DNA from: Basidiobolus meristosporus CBS 931.73
Lineage: Eukaryota; Basidiobolomycota; Basidiobolomycetes; Basidiobolales; Basidiobolaceae
DNA length: 64,000 nucleotides
Assembly (NCBI GenBank): GCA_002104905.1
Contig: MCFE01000117.1
Span: 99,750 to 163,749, forward strand
Reading direction: 5' to 3'
Positions 10,217-21,991 of this stretch are shown here, in pieces. Each line of letters starts with the position of its first letter. Position 1 is the first letter of the stretch. The translations under genes were made by a program, and so were the position numbers. Below the pieces are notes generated by a model. It saw nothing but the letters and a program-made list of their open reading frames with translations. It searched no databases and was not told the origin of the DNA.

Positions 10217-11756
10217 TCAACTCACTGAATACAAGCACGTTGGTTGCATGCTGGGCGTGGTTGAAAATGCAGGAATGGCAATGCGGGATCTCCTTAGAGC
10301 TTTGTCTTTTCTATTAGATCTGCCAATCAAGGGATAGAGAATGGTTAGCATATGGCGAGCTTGATGCCATTGGCTTTGAGCTAGGATACCTTTGAACGTA
10401 CGAGAGTGACCTTCCCCTCCTCCTCCGCTACCACTGCTCCCAGGACTGGGCCGAGTTCGAGCAGAAAAACTTGATCGGGGTGCAGCGATACGACTACTCT
10501 TTTCGGCCAGTAGAAACTGCAATTGCCGGGCCAAGCTTTGGTACATGTTTCGAAGGCTCTGTATCTCCTCCTTTGTCTTGAGGCTTTCGGTCATGAAATT
10601 GTAGTTCTGCTTCAACTCCAAAGAAGCGATATTGCCGCTGAGGGTTCCGAGCTCGTCTCTGATCTTCTCATTGTCCATGAGGATATGGTCCTGCGTGGGG
10701 ATGATTTGCTCTTCCAGCTGTTGAATGTACGATTCGATTTGGTAGAAAGATGGGGGAGTCGGCGGTGGATATTGCTCATTAAAAGCCTCTGGATGGCGAT
10801 AAGGTTGGTTTGCGTTGGAGATCTCCATCTCCTCCCTTGTGGATGCAAGCTCGTATTGAATGTCATCCAACTCCTTGCGCAGCTTCTGATTTTCAAGCTC
10901 CAACAAATTGTACCGATTCTCTTGGAACCTGATAAAACCACTGATCGCTGAATATGTGCAATGCTTGAGATGCTGATCATACTCCCGCAAGAATCCACTC
11001 CACTCGCATCCGTATCGGACGAACTCACATCTAACCGGCCTCTGTGGGCATACGGTGATGTGTTCGACGAGGTCGGACCTTTTGAAATCCTCGGTGCAAA
11101 ATTCGCACTTCATTTCCTCCTCTGGACAAGCGTCTTGGTGATCCTACGCTGAGGTTTAGAAAGCGAATCAGCTAATTCGCCACGGACAAGATAAGTTTAC
11201 CTTGAACGCGTCGTTCTGGAAGAATTTTCCGCATGTCTGGCACTTCACCACTCTGTACCTACAGTCAAGCTTATGCTTCTCCAGATCCTTCTTTAGGACT
11301 TTCTCCCGACACTCCTCATGTTGGCACGGCACCGGAATAAAGCTGCAGTCGTTTTCCAGATGATGCTGGAGGTTCTGCCTCTGAAAAGACTCTTTGCAAC
11401 CTAGCACTCGATAAGGGCAGAACACTTTAAGCTCATTCACTAGATTCACTATGATCTGAACGGCAGGCTGGAGCGCATCAGCAGTCAAATCAGAACGGTC
11501 CACCGGACACCAAGACCTGACCGCTAACGCCTGGTCAATGCACGCCCGACAGAAAGTATGGCTATCAATAAAGTAACATGAGTACGCTACTTGAGAGCGG
11601 AAACCCAATCTCGGCGAAAGCAGCGCTCACTTACCCGCATGGAGACGAGGTGGGGTCGATAAACGGTGAATGGCAGATGCAGCAGACCAGATTCTCGTTG
11701 GGCTCCTCTGCGTAGGTCAGATTTAGTAGAAAACTCTCCATTTGAGTGTCAATCAT
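10217..11756 (-). CDS. RING/TRAF-type zinc-finger protein
   Basis: Three exons are visible on the minus strand: 11756-11635, 11561-11201 and 11143-10217, with GTAAGT/AG and GTAAAC/AG introns. Exon 1 ends in the RING start (VCCICHSPF, then SPCG) and exon 2 continues HTFCRACID...WCPVDR, completing a C3HC4 RING. Two or more TRAF-type zinc fingers follow (CPYRVLGC, CSFIPVPCQHEECREKV, CEFVRYGCEWSG). The second half has a coiled coil (ENQKLRKELDDIQYELAS) and a Ser/Gly-rich tail; no MATH domain is visible. The family acts as E3 ubiquitin ligases or scaffolds; the substrate is unknown. An upstream ATG or extra 5' exon is possible because the frame stays open before 11756. Confidence 0.85.
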
Positions 11757-12396
11757 GTTGAAGCCGAAGGTATAACAGACCTGGAATGAATTGTAGGGTT
11801 GGATCCGCCGCCCATATATCCCGTGAAATATTTGCTATGAAACAGCGGTCATATGTGAATGCTAATCATCTTGAATGCAATTTAACGCTTGACGATCATT
11901 GTTGGAATAATCATCCAATTGCTCCTCCGAAATCCGGTGAAATTGGCCAAAAGCACTGGATTGAACTCACTCCACACCCATGCAGCCTGATTATCATAGG
12001 AAATCGTTCAAGCGCACTGAAACATTTGACTTGGGAATCATCTCGGGTTTGGGCAGGGATTAGATGTGGCATCGGGATTGGGTGGGCGCTTTGATAGGGC
12101 GACGGCACTTGTCCACAGGCGTGTCCAGATCGTGAAATGGGATCCCACTAGAGAGCTTCGACAATCAGTGTACAAGCCCGATGGAATGTTCGAGTCATGT
12201 TTGCTAAACCAATTCCAAGCTCTTTATTAGTTGTATTTAAGGTGTCCACAGATCTCTCACGCGTTTCTATATATACACAAAGATGTAGTTCAAAAAAGAA
12301 ACAGAAATGATCCTGTTGAGAAAGCTATGTCAAAAAGCAAGTACAAAAAGTGTCAACGCTTGTGTTGCTGCGAACGTGGCGATCAGGAGTGTCAGG
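11757..12396. other. intergenic, no gene seen
   Basis: Region between the TRAF-type gene start and the Elf1 stop. Open frames here are short and on both strands. It should hold the TRAF-type promoter and the Elf1 terminator, but no convincing motif stands out. Confidence 0.5.
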
Positions 12397-12786
12397 CTAC
12401 TCTTCCTCCTCATCATAATATTTACGAGCCTGTCGACCATCGGGAGAAGCCGAACGTTCACGGTCGCCATTGTCCTGATTGATCTTGTCACAAGCATCAA
12501 TCCACTCGCTGTACACATCTATGGGTTCACTGAGATAGTTGATCATGCATTGGAAACTAGCCGAGCAAATGCGACAGCTGAGGTGACCGATCTTGCTTTC
12601 CTTTTCGCTGAAAGGGAATGGGGATCAGAACTCGTGGTTACCTCAAACGCAGAAACGAGTGGTTTTGTTTACTTACAGTCGGCAGGAAATGGATTTCTCG
12701 TGGTTGCAAAAAAGGCAGTCGAATGTGGTATCTAGGACGACTTTTCTCTTGACGGGTGCCTTACGAGTGGATTTGCGCTTACCCAT
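12397..12786 (-). CDS. ELF1: transcription elongation factor Elf1 (ELOF1)
   Basis: Two exons, 12786-12677 and 12607-12397, joined by a GTAAGT...CAG intron. The protein begins [20 protein letters not shown] and keeps the full zinc-binding signature: [12 protein letters not shown], then CRICSASFQ, then the conserved [18 protein letters not shown]. Its about 100 residues with a basic N-terminal tail and an acidic C-terminus (YYDEEEE) match the family. Elf1 binds RNA polymerase II at the downstream DNA channel, helping passage through nucleosomes and transcription-coupled repair. The start is unambiguous because the basic tail begins at this ATG. Confidence 0.95.
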
Positions 12787-14067
12787 AGTATGGTGACTCG
12801 CGAAGTGACGGCGAGAGAAATAGCAAGTAGAGTTATTTTTGTTCCCGTCGCTGAGTCTTTCCTTTTATACTCTACATCTGAGAGGTTCAAAGGTTTTTCG
12901 CGTGAACAACCGTTGGTGAACATATTTGTATGTCGACACGTGACTTCGGAAGGAATTTTTTACATCACTGTTGTATTTGGGAATTGGTGGAAAAGAATGA
13001 ATAACTGAACTCGTATTGACAGGCTGCCTTGGACCTATCAAGAGCAGGGATAAGGTCAATGGCTCCGAGAATAGGCGCAGGCAGCTGGCAACCTCTGAGG
13101 CTAAGAATATATGCCAAATATCAGGGATGGGCTTTAAGGTAGAAAGGACGAAAAGACAGGCTTTCAGTTTACCTTACGCCCACGTATACGCTTTCAATTC
13201 AGCAGATCAGGACATTGCATATCGGTCACCAGGGCCTTGCCACTCAATAGTCAGCAATGCAAATTGTACAAATCTGCTACCTTTGGCGGCAGGCATGTGT
13301 GCACAAACGGGCGCGTATGTGATAAAGAGGTTGGTAGTGCTGGAATACTGGTCTCTCTCACTATGGTTGTGGTGGTGGGGAGGACTGTAAGCTCGCCATA
13401 GAGAATACAGTAACTAAGGATCCTTACGATCACATTGAAGGTTGAAGCTCAAAAGCATTCCAAACCAAGCCGTGAAATAGCTGGCATCCCTACATTTTAT
13501 CCCTTATATTGTCTAGTAGAGTGATTCGTCTAGGCACCCCAATTACCATTGTCCATCATTGAATTTATTGTGTACTCTCTGGAATTGATTACAATGGAAT
13601 GGAAATCATCTGCATAATGGCTAATGGTCATTTTGGTAGATGACGGGGCTGTAATTATGGAGATTCTATAGCCAATGCCGTCCAATGGGATACCACATGA
13701 TGTACATCACATATCATCCATCTAGGAGCAACTGGCGATGCTTGTGTAAATTTGGCTTTAGTTGTGACCAAAAACGGCGATAGGAACAAATTGCCAGCAG
13801 ACCCAGGGGTGACGGCAACCTTAATACACGGACACCTCCCCCAATTTCCCCCAGTAATTGCTTCTTCACCTTGGTTTGCTCTATTCTCTAACTATCTTAA
13901 ACCAGAGTTGACAAATTAACTTCTCCGTTGTTTCGCCCAAATCACAAGAAACCCATATATTTCTTAAGCCGCTTTACTCCTCTAACTGTTGGAAAGCGAC
14001 CTCTCAGTGATCTGCTAAATTCAAATCTTAATCCTCATTATCTTGCCCTTACTGATACTTCGAAAAC
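12787..14067. other. 1.3-kb intergenic, no gene seen
   Basis: Lies between Elf1 (leftward) and the Rac copy (rightward), so any promoters here are divergent. Short open frames at 13016-13390 and elsewhere have no recognisable domain. Confidence 0.5.
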
Positions 14068-14743
14068 ATGCAAGCAATTAAATGTGTAGTTGTGGGTGAT
14101 GGGTAAGTACTACCTCACTTTGGGCTCTGAAAAAGCCCCTTGGATATCTTATTGACTACTGGTTTTCTCTTGTTTAGTGCTGTCGGTAAAACATGTCTTC
14201 TGATTAGTTACACAACCAATGCCTTCCCCGGAGAATATATTCCTACTGTGTATGTCGAATATTCTTAGAGCCCCTCCATATTACAGAAATACTTAGACGA
14301 ATTTGCTTTCCTCTAGCTTTGACAACTACTCTGCCAACGTGATGGTGGATGGTAAGCCTATCAATTTGGGGCTTTGGGATACCGCTGGCCAGGAGGATTA
14401 TGACCGCCTGCGTCCGCTATCTTACCCACAAACAGATGTGTTTTTGATTTGCTTCTCGTTAGTTAGCCCACCCTCCTTTGAAAATGTAAAGACAAAGGTA
14501 TCCGCTCTAATACACTTACTCTCCCACTTGTATTCAATGTGTACTCAATAGCTAAGTAATGCTGTTTGCATATAGTGGTATCCTGAAGTTAGCCACCATG
14601 CACCAAGTGTTCCTTTAATACTCGTAGGCACGAAGCTTGACCTCCGTGAAGACCGGGAGACCATAGAAAAACTTCGAGAAAAACGAATGGCACCCATCAC
14701 ATACCCTCACCATGATGCCTGCATCTTAGTTTTGTCAATTTGA
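14068..14743 (+). pseudogene. Rac-type small GTPase, 3'-truncated copy
   Basis: Four exons (14068-14102, 14178-14249, 14317-14497, 14576-14743) with proper splice sites encode a Rac/Rho GTPase: P-loop GDGAVGKT, effector region [29 protein letters not shown], and the TKLD motif of G4. The sequence is near-canonical up to APITYP, then turns into [11 protein letters not shown] and stops. The G5 (SA-L) motif, the Rho C-terminal helix, the polybasic stretch and the CaaX box are all missing, and nothing resembling them follows in the next 400 bp. A normal Rac is about 190 residues; this has about 150. Without G5 and prenylation it should not work as a membrane switch. It may be a duplicate that lost its last exon. 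Confidence 0.8.
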
Positions 14744-15031
14744 AGACCGAAAAAAAAAGATCGTACAGGGGTCTCATCAGGGCGATTTGGGCCCTATATG
14801 CGAACATGGGTGATTTGGGGATTTTTTTCTGGCAGTTAAATATAGTTGATTGATTGCCGAGTCATCTCTCCCTCTGGTTAGACAGAAGTAACAGTGCATC
14901 ATGGCACCTCCCAGAAACTGTATTTAGCATGGACAGGGAGAATCGTTTTTTGCGGATTTATTTTTACTCAACATGGTTATGTATTGAGTTAATTCACTAA
15001 ACATTGGATGTTTCAAAGGCAACCTGTTCTT

Positions 15032-15666
15032 ATGACGAGGCGTAGCATATTCTCTGGACATGAACGAATAGGACGGAAAATTGGGGTTAAAGCCACCTTT
15101 CAATTTTACCGGGTTTTGTTAATTATCTAGATTCGAAGACATATAAAGTTCCTAGACGCCCTTTCGAGAAAGAGTCATCGACCAAGAGTTGAGGATAATC
15201 GGTCAATACGGTTTGCGTAACAAGTGTGAAGTTTGGAGAATCGGCTACACTCTCCAATATCCGTCGTGCTGCTGGTGGGCTTTTAACCTTGGATCCCAAG
15301 GATACCAGTCGTTTGTTCGAGGGTAATGCGCTGATCCGTCGTCTTATCCGTATTGGTGTTTTGGATGAATCCAAAGCCAAGCTCGATTATGTATTGGGTT
15401 TGAAGGTCGAGGATATCTTGGAGCGCCGTCTTCAAACCCAGGTTTTCGGACTTGGCTTGGCCAAGTCAATTCATCACGCTCGTATTCTGATCAAGCAAAG
15501 ACATACTCGGGTCGGAAAGCAAGTTGCTGATATTCCTTCCCTCGTTGTACGTTTGGAATCACAGAAACATATCGATTCTGCCTTGACTTCTCCACATGGT
15601 GGTGGCCGTGTCAAGAGAAAGAGAATGGCCTCTGCTAGTGAGGATGATGCTGAAGTTGATAATTAG
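15032..15666 (+). pseudogene. 40S ribosomal protein S9 (uS4), damaged copy
   Basis: From 15133 the frame reads [14 protein letters not shown], the conserved uS4 N-terminus, then a 1-bp deletion near 15175 shifts the frame; the rest ([15 protein letters not shown]..., [20 protein letters not shown], the S4 RNA-binding region, [19 protein letters not shown]) continues in the new frame to TAG at 15664-15666. A possible first exon, ATGACGAGGC at 15032-15041, would splice to 15131 with correct phase. Usually invariant residues differ (RRAARELL became RRAAGGLL) and the PG of GGGRPGRVKRK is deleted. For a near-invariant essential protein this indicates a degenerating paralogue. A sequencing slip cannot explain the substitutions. 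Confidence 0.75.
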
Positions 15667-16020
15667 GACGATTAACGATATTCCATTTATTCCTCAGGTT
15701 TAATTGTATGATGTTTATCTTGGTTGTTTAATAAATGTTCAACTTAACACAAAATAATCAATTATTATATAATAGTAAGCAACATTGGAAGACGGCTCTG
15801 TTTATAAGATCTGGGCAACATGATTCTTCAGCATTCAATGCAATAACTACAGGAAATGCTTAGTCTCCCACTTGAGGCAAGTCAGAATGTCGATCACCAT
15901 ATTTACAATTTCATATCATGAGAACCAGCATCACCTGCTTTTATGCCTGGGGCAGTCATAGTTCATATTCGTCATTTCGCTCCTTTGATTCTTGTTTGCA
16001 CTCTTCCCCTTCTCTTGGCT
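15667..16020. other. intergenic with upstream extension of the next frame
   Basis: Includes the RPS9-copy 3' flank and the possible promoter of the small SPT subunit gene. The frame of that gene is open back to an ATG at 15943. Confidence 0.4.
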
Positions 16021-16218
16021 ATGTCCTTGACCGAAAAACTCTATCTCAAATATTATCAGTATGAATTGACTACCGCACTTTACATGTTGGAGCCCTGGGA
16101 GAAGGCCTGTTTTAATTCTATTGTCTTGATCGGGTTCTCGTTAGCACTCTATACAGCGGTAATCTACATACCGGAGTACGCTACTTCTACGTTCACCAAA
16201 TTGTCGGCATTTTACTAG
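16021..16218 (+). CDS. serine palmitoyltransferase small subunit (ssSPT/SPTSS-like)
   Basis: The 65-codon frame MSLTEKLYLKYYQYELTTAL continues YMLEPWEKACFN and a hydrophobic membrane segment. YYQYELTTALYMLEPWEK is the hallmark of the small activating subunit of serine palmitoyltransferase, the first enzyme of sphingolipid synthesis in the ER. The length fits the family (about 55-90 residues). An in-frame ATG at 15943 would add 26 mostly hydrophobic residues; I prefer 16021 because family members start just before the conserved block. Single exon. Confidence 0.88.
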   Translation: MSLTEKLYLKYYQYELTTALYMLEPWEKACFNSIVLIGFSLALYTAVIYIPEYATSTFTKLSAFY

Positions 16219-16849
16219 AAGCTTCCTTGTAGATACTTCTGTCTCTTTAGAGACTTCGGCCAATCTTGCTGTTTTTTACATCAAGTATCGATATCTTTGA
16301 GCCAAGCAGCTCGCAACACGAAATTCGTATCTCAGTAAACTTTTGGTGGCCCATTGAGGGTTCAGCTTGAAGATCATATTTGAATCCCCTGAAACATGGA
16401 ACATTTTGCATTAGGAGCCCACTGAGTGTATGATGTGGTACGTGTTTGGGTTGATTACCCAGTCATATGTTGTATATTGGTGTACAGGGGGTGAGTTAAA
16501 ACCTGTAGCTAAAGGCTGTCTAAGCGAGTTCAGAATGACTCGAAAGACGGGCTAGTGCTTTGTTGGCTTGTTCTTGTTCTATATCTGACTGAATGCCCAG
16601 TTGGCTTCTACGGATTGCGCCACTGCATCCACTCTCCATGCAATATATTCATCCAGACTACCTGAGGGATTGATTTTCAATCCAATGAGATGGACTGTAA
16701 ATAATATAGATGTTGACAAAAAGCCGAGTTTCCTGGTAAATATGGATTCTTATTCTTCCTATCCACTTGCACGAGCTGTGATTGGTTCTGAGGAATAAAT
16801 CAACAGATCAAAAAGCCTAGCACACACCAGCTTGTTGACTTACATCAGC
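16219..16849. other. intergenic, no supported gene
   Basis: A 65-codon open frame at 16601-16798 has no domain and is probably chance. This stretch should contain the Ku70 promoter. Confidence 0.45.
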
Positions 16850-19781
16850 ATGTTTGAGATAGAAGAGGATTGGGATTTGGTGGACGAATTTCAAAACGGC
16901 GATGAGGTTCCAGAAGAAAGTGCAAAGAAGGTATAGGAATTGTAGGCGTGAAGTTTTGCTTTTTGGCGACTAATACTTCTGTTTAGACAAAATGGAACAG
17001 CAAAGACTGCACTTTATTTGTCATTGATTGCTCTCCTTCCATGTTAGAACCCAACGAAAATAAAGAAATACCGGTACATTCCGCCTTGAAATGTATTAAT
17101 TCCATCCTTCTGGATAAAATAATTACGAGCAATTCCGATCTAATCGGAATCATGTTATATGGCACAGTAACTATCGTTCCTCATATTCTTGGACGTTTTT
17201 GATTCCTGTACTTACTACATCTTATACGGGTAGGAGGAAACAAAAAATCCTGGGAACCTCGACAACATATATGTCCTCCAGAATCTGGAAAGCCCCGATG
17301 CGACCAATATCAAGCTGATCGAAAACCTTGTAAATAGTGAGTGCTATGTGACTAGAGATGTGCACACCGTCAATAATATTCTAACTTGATGTCAAACCGC
17401 CCAGACTTCGATAAACTCAGGAGTACTGTTACCCCGAGTAAGACTGAGCTGCCCTTGGGGAACGTGTTTTGGGCTTGCTCCAGTGTTCTTTCTTCATGGT
17501 CAGGAATCGTACGACTGCCACCGTGTTATTCATGTCTACCAATCTGACTCTTTTTTAGCCAGAATGTTTCGTCTAAGAAAATCATGCTTATCACCAATGA
17601 AGACAACCCCAATCGTGGTAATGGTGTGCTGCAGAAAGCTGCGAAAACTCGAGCGAAGGTAGTTTACAACACCAAGTGTGCTTATGACGACGAACTAACG
17701 GGCTTCTAGGATCTGTACGATGCCCAAGTGGAGATTGAGCTTATCAACCTAGACAAGCAAGGGGGAAAGTTCAACTCTAGTTTGTTCTACAAAGTAATTG
17801 CGAAATAACGTAGTGTTTGCATCTTGAGTATTAATCCATTGGTATCTTGATCTCAAACTACTCAGGACATCTTACCTGACCTTGAGGAAAATTGCGACAT
17901 CTCACAAACCTCAAACCATTTCGAGAAGCTCTTGACCAGAATCAAGCGCAAAGAGGCAAGGTGTCGCTCAGTATTCACCACTCTTCTAAAGATCACCAAC
18001 GGGCTGGAGATTGGGATTCGAGGGTAGAAATGTCAGTTGCTGGCTTACTATGGTTGACGTAACTAATACTGTATGTTCAGTTATGCTCTGGTTGGAAATC
18101 AGCAAAAGGGCTCCTATCGATTAGTGTACATGAAATCGGAAACCCCGCAGCAGGTCAAAGCTATTACACACTGGTTATGTGCAGTAAGTTAGAGTCTAGT
18201 AAATCGTGTTGCTAGTGCGATCTTTGATCAGGCTTTCAAACTTCCCTCAAGGATACGACTCAGATACTGCAACAGTCAGATTTGAAATTTTATTATGAAT
18301 ATGGTGGAGATAAAGTAAGATACGGAACACTCGTTAGTCGATAGGAGTTGCTGCTCATATCCTCCTGCGATGCTAGGTTGTTTTCACCAAAGAGGAAATA
18401 GTGAACATGAAGAAGTTTGGTGAGCCAGGTATGGTAAAGTGTTGCGGGTATAGCCAACGCTCGTGCTCACACAGCTCTAGGACTCCAGATATTAGGATTC
18501 AAGCCTCGCGATAGATTGAAGTTTCACCAGAACATGACACATTCATTATTTATATATCCAGATGAGACGGTAGGGTTGCTCAACTTGGCGTTTCTCCAGC
18601 CCTGTATGTTAACCGTGTTCGATTATAAGCAATACACCGGAAGCACGTCTGTATTTACTGCGTTTCTGCTGAAGATGTGCGAGATGGACCAGGTTGCCAT
18701 ATGTAGCTTTATCCCACGCAAAAATACCGCACCTAGGCTTGTAGCAATGCTCCCGCAGGTAGAGGATATTTTCGTATATGTAAGGGAATGGGAAACCAAC
18801 AATCTCTATTAGTTGGAGTTCAAAGATGAATTGGGTCAGAAAGCTCCGCCCGGATTTCATCTAATTCCTCTGCCGTTCGCGGACGATCTCAGGCCAGTCA
18901 GCGTCAAATCCGAGGAAAGAGGTAATGTAATGATGGCCAGTAATTTCTTGTTCACATCTTAACGCTTCTCTGTAGCATCTGAGTCTGATATCGATGCAGC
19001 CAAACAAATCGTCTCAAAGCTGCTTATCAAGCAAGGGTTCCATCCGAAGAATTACTCAAATCCAGGTATCTAAGGCATGCTCTAAACGATCGTCTAGGCA
19101 CACCAGCAATTGACACAAAGCTTCAGCATTACAAAGGCATTATATGAGTCTCCAGGCTATAGCACTCGAAAGAGATATTGAAGAAGCACCCATCGATTGC
19201 ACGCTCCCTGATGTGCATATGATCCATGAGGTATGAAAATAGCACACCATCACTTCCTCTAGCTCAGACCCCTGAACCGGCACAAATTTCCAGGAAGCAG
19301 GAGATGCTGTACAAATGTTCAAACAAGCTCTGGGCGTGGACGATTTCAATGAACCTCCTCAATCGTTGCCACCCAAGCGGCGGGTAATTTTTAAGGGCTT
19401 AGTAAGTGGACTTCTAGACATTTTTATTCACATTTATTTAGGCGCCTAACAACAGTGAAAAACAAAACAAAAGAGCTAAAACAGATGGTGGAGATTCACA
19501 ATCAGTCGAATCACTATATCAGCAAGGCAAGGTAAGGCTCTATGTTTCATTTTGAAGCCAACGTAAACTAAGCCTCTTCCCCACCGGGTGCGTGTTAGTT
19601 AAACAAGGTTAGTACTTGATTCACTTAATGGTGGTGGAAAGCCTAGACATCCTCATCCTATTCTGTGCAGCTTCTAAAGACCGATTTACTGGAGTACCTA
19701 GAGTCTATCGGGATTCACGGCAAAGGCACCAAGCCACAATTAATCGAGCAAATTGAGAATTACTTTAAGTTACTTGAATAA
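16850..19781 (+). CDS. KU70: Ku70 (XRCC6/YKU70), DNA double-strand-break and telomere factor
   Basis: About fourteen exons with small introns. The N-terminal vWA-like domain is CTLFVIDCSPSML..., followed by the beta-barrel core (KEEIVNMKKFGEPG, LQILGFKPRDRLKFH, SLFIYPDE, CSFIPRKNTAPRLVAMLPQ, PPGFHLIPLPFADD) and a C-terminal SAP domain (LLKTDLLEYLESIG...). Stop TAA at 19779-19781. With Ku80 it forms the ring that binds DNA ends for non-homologous joining, and in yeasts it protects telomeres. Splicing at about 18252 (after the TGT GCA exon end) is my best phase-consistent choice but is less certain than the rest. No break or missing domain was seen. Confidence 0.92.
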
Positions 19782-20279
19782 ACATGAGATAATACATCGC
19801 GATCGCTTCACCCATCTAGAATACAACTACCCAACTCAAGCCTCTCTTAGCCTTGGCATCGCCATACAAACGTAATCTTTTGATGGTTTTATCTTGGCGG
19901 AAGGGCCGGGGACTACGCAGGACCGAAACGCAGAGCCCCGTTTATTGTACATGTCTACCGCGTTCACTGCAAGCTGAGGAGCCCTTTCGAGGATATGCGT
20001 TGGAGTTCTCAGGGTCCCCTCATCTACATTACCATGGCCAGTACAGTGGTTAATTATTTACTGGATTCGTTTATTCAATGGTAAATTTAATATACTAAAC
20101 TGATGCGATGGCTAGCCCATTCATATACTAGAGAATGTAGAGGTTACGCGATACGTATGTTCTTGCAATACGATACTATCCTGGCTAGATAACTAAGGCC
20201 ATATTAAACACAACGGTGGAAATGATGCGGGCAAAAGTACATCGCGTTTGTACATGAGACAGAGGGTCGTAAGAAGTAT
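19782..20279. other. convergent intergenic region
   Basis: Between the Ku70 stop and the stop of the opposing SAM-RA gene. It holds only a short unsupported open frame at 19853-20053. Confidence 0.5.
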
Positions 20280-21991
20280 CTATTCTCCACTTAACCGAAG
20301 GTTCTCCAAGCTCAAGGAGGCAGTCTCATCAGGCTTTATACCGAAGTGCTTCACTTGCTTAACATGCTTCAGGACAAAGCTAACAGGCGAGTCGGTGGTC
20401 TCCTTTAACTGCTGATAGAGTTGCAATGGCTTCTCCTCGGGGGTAAGCACTCTCTCTGTTGCCGATAAACAAGCTTGTTAACAAACAGATCCAACAACCT
20501 CGCCAACAGAAGCTTACCAGTATTTCCAAAACATACTACAAGGCAATAATTCTTCCAATCATCATGAATTTTGTACTTCTTGAGCGCCCCTGCAATGACT
20601 TTCCGGCACGGGTCGTCAAGAGAGATCCGGAAGCTTTTGTAAGCCTCATTGGCTCGGTCCAGCATCTTATCACTGTATACCCGAATGGCCCCCTCACCAG
20701 CGCTCTCTAGATTATGAGGGCTATACCCGGGTGGATGCATATTATACTAGATTCGAGCAAGGGCACGTAAGTCTCAGCATTGTTCGAGATGAGGACTTCC
20801 AAAACATCACTTACCACTGATCCGTTGTCGCTATAGGATGGCCGAGGTTGAGCGTACCCTAAATGGCTACCGGAGGAATGACTCTCACAAGGGGACGAGG
20901 GCGACGGTGGGGTGTGCGAGGATTCGAAGTGAGATCTCGAATTTGCGTGTTTGGAAGCAGGTAGCCCCGGAGATGTGTTTCCCGCGGGTTTGCTGTGACT
21001 TGAGCTGCCCAAGAATTTTGTGATTATAGGTGCTGGCCGTTTTTGCGACGTGCTTTGCTCCTTCTTCTAAACATTGAGGAGATTTAGCAAGCGAAGGTGC
21101 ATAGAAAACCAGAAAACCCGCTACTTTGTCGGACTGAACCAATTTCCACACGGGCCTTAGCTCTTCCCTCAAGGTCGCCAGGTCACTTGTAAGTCGTCCA
21201 ATCTCTTGTTGTAAACTCTGGATCAACGCATCTATATGGGTGCTGGTTTAACTACGCTCCTACTCTACGGTATACACCTTGCCTCTACCTCGATCTTTCA
21301 ATGCGGCATGGAATCGACGGTACTCTTCAGAATAATTGCCGCTTTCGTCGTCATGCTTTTTTAATGGGAAGGGGTGGATTAATATCTGAGATTGAACAAA
21401 GCACCGCCAAGGAATGAAAGGGATATGCTTGTTTGCAGCCAAATATTGGCAAGAACACTATATACCCCCTGTCAGAAACCTACCAAGTCGTATTCCACGG
21501 CTTTTTGATACGTACGTATAATCAAGGAGAAGAAACAAGTGTTGTTGGACAAAAAGGGTAAAGAGTTAGTGAATGAACACGCGCGTAAGAGAACCCATCC
21601 AACTACTATGAAGCTGGGTTTACTCGTCTTGTAATAAACTGGAAATTCATAACTTACAAGGAGGTATATAATCATCAGGCTCGAGAGGTATTTGATGTTC
21701 CGTTTTTAGTAGATAGATGGCTTTTAACAATCGCAAACGCTTTCCAACCGAGCGGATCGTCAATTCTTTCAAGGCAACATGATCAAGGTGTAGCAGTACA
21801 GAGCCAGTGATTACATTATCTGTGTGCAGAGAACAAAAAATGGGGTTCAAAAACAGCATGGTTAAATTACAGCAGAAAACGAATCGGATGACTTGAAGTT
21901 CACCTCGAAATGGTTTCTCATAGGCCTCGTAGCCTATGGTACACAGCCACTCGCACACTTCCTTTACTCCCCAGTTTGTCACGTAATCCAT
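20280..21991 (-). CDS. SAM and Ras-association adaptor (Ste50-like)
   Basis: Starts at an ATG at 21991 (MDYVTNWGVKEVCEWLCTIG), a SAM domain interrupted by one intron and ending in RLRLLKAIYLLK. A coiled segment follows (IQSLQQEIGRLTSDLATLRE), then a Ser/Pro-rich linker, and a C-terminal Ras-association domain (AIRVYSD..., SFRISLDDPCRKVIAGALKK, then ERVLTPEEKPLQLYQQLK) ending at TAG 20280-20282. SAM plus RA is the architecture of Ste50, the adaptor that couples Cdc42/Ras-type GTPases to the Ste11 MAPKKK in pheromone, osmostress and filamentation pathways. Introns in the linker are approximate. Confidence 0.82.

Noticed and set aside
16601-16798. 65-codon ORF upstream of Ku70
   Set aside because: No recognisable motif; the region is more likely Ku70 promoter DNA.
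18180-18260. Frameshift in Ku70 between the exons
   Set aside because: Using the acceptor just before 18252 keeps phase and gives a normal protein, so no mutation is needed.
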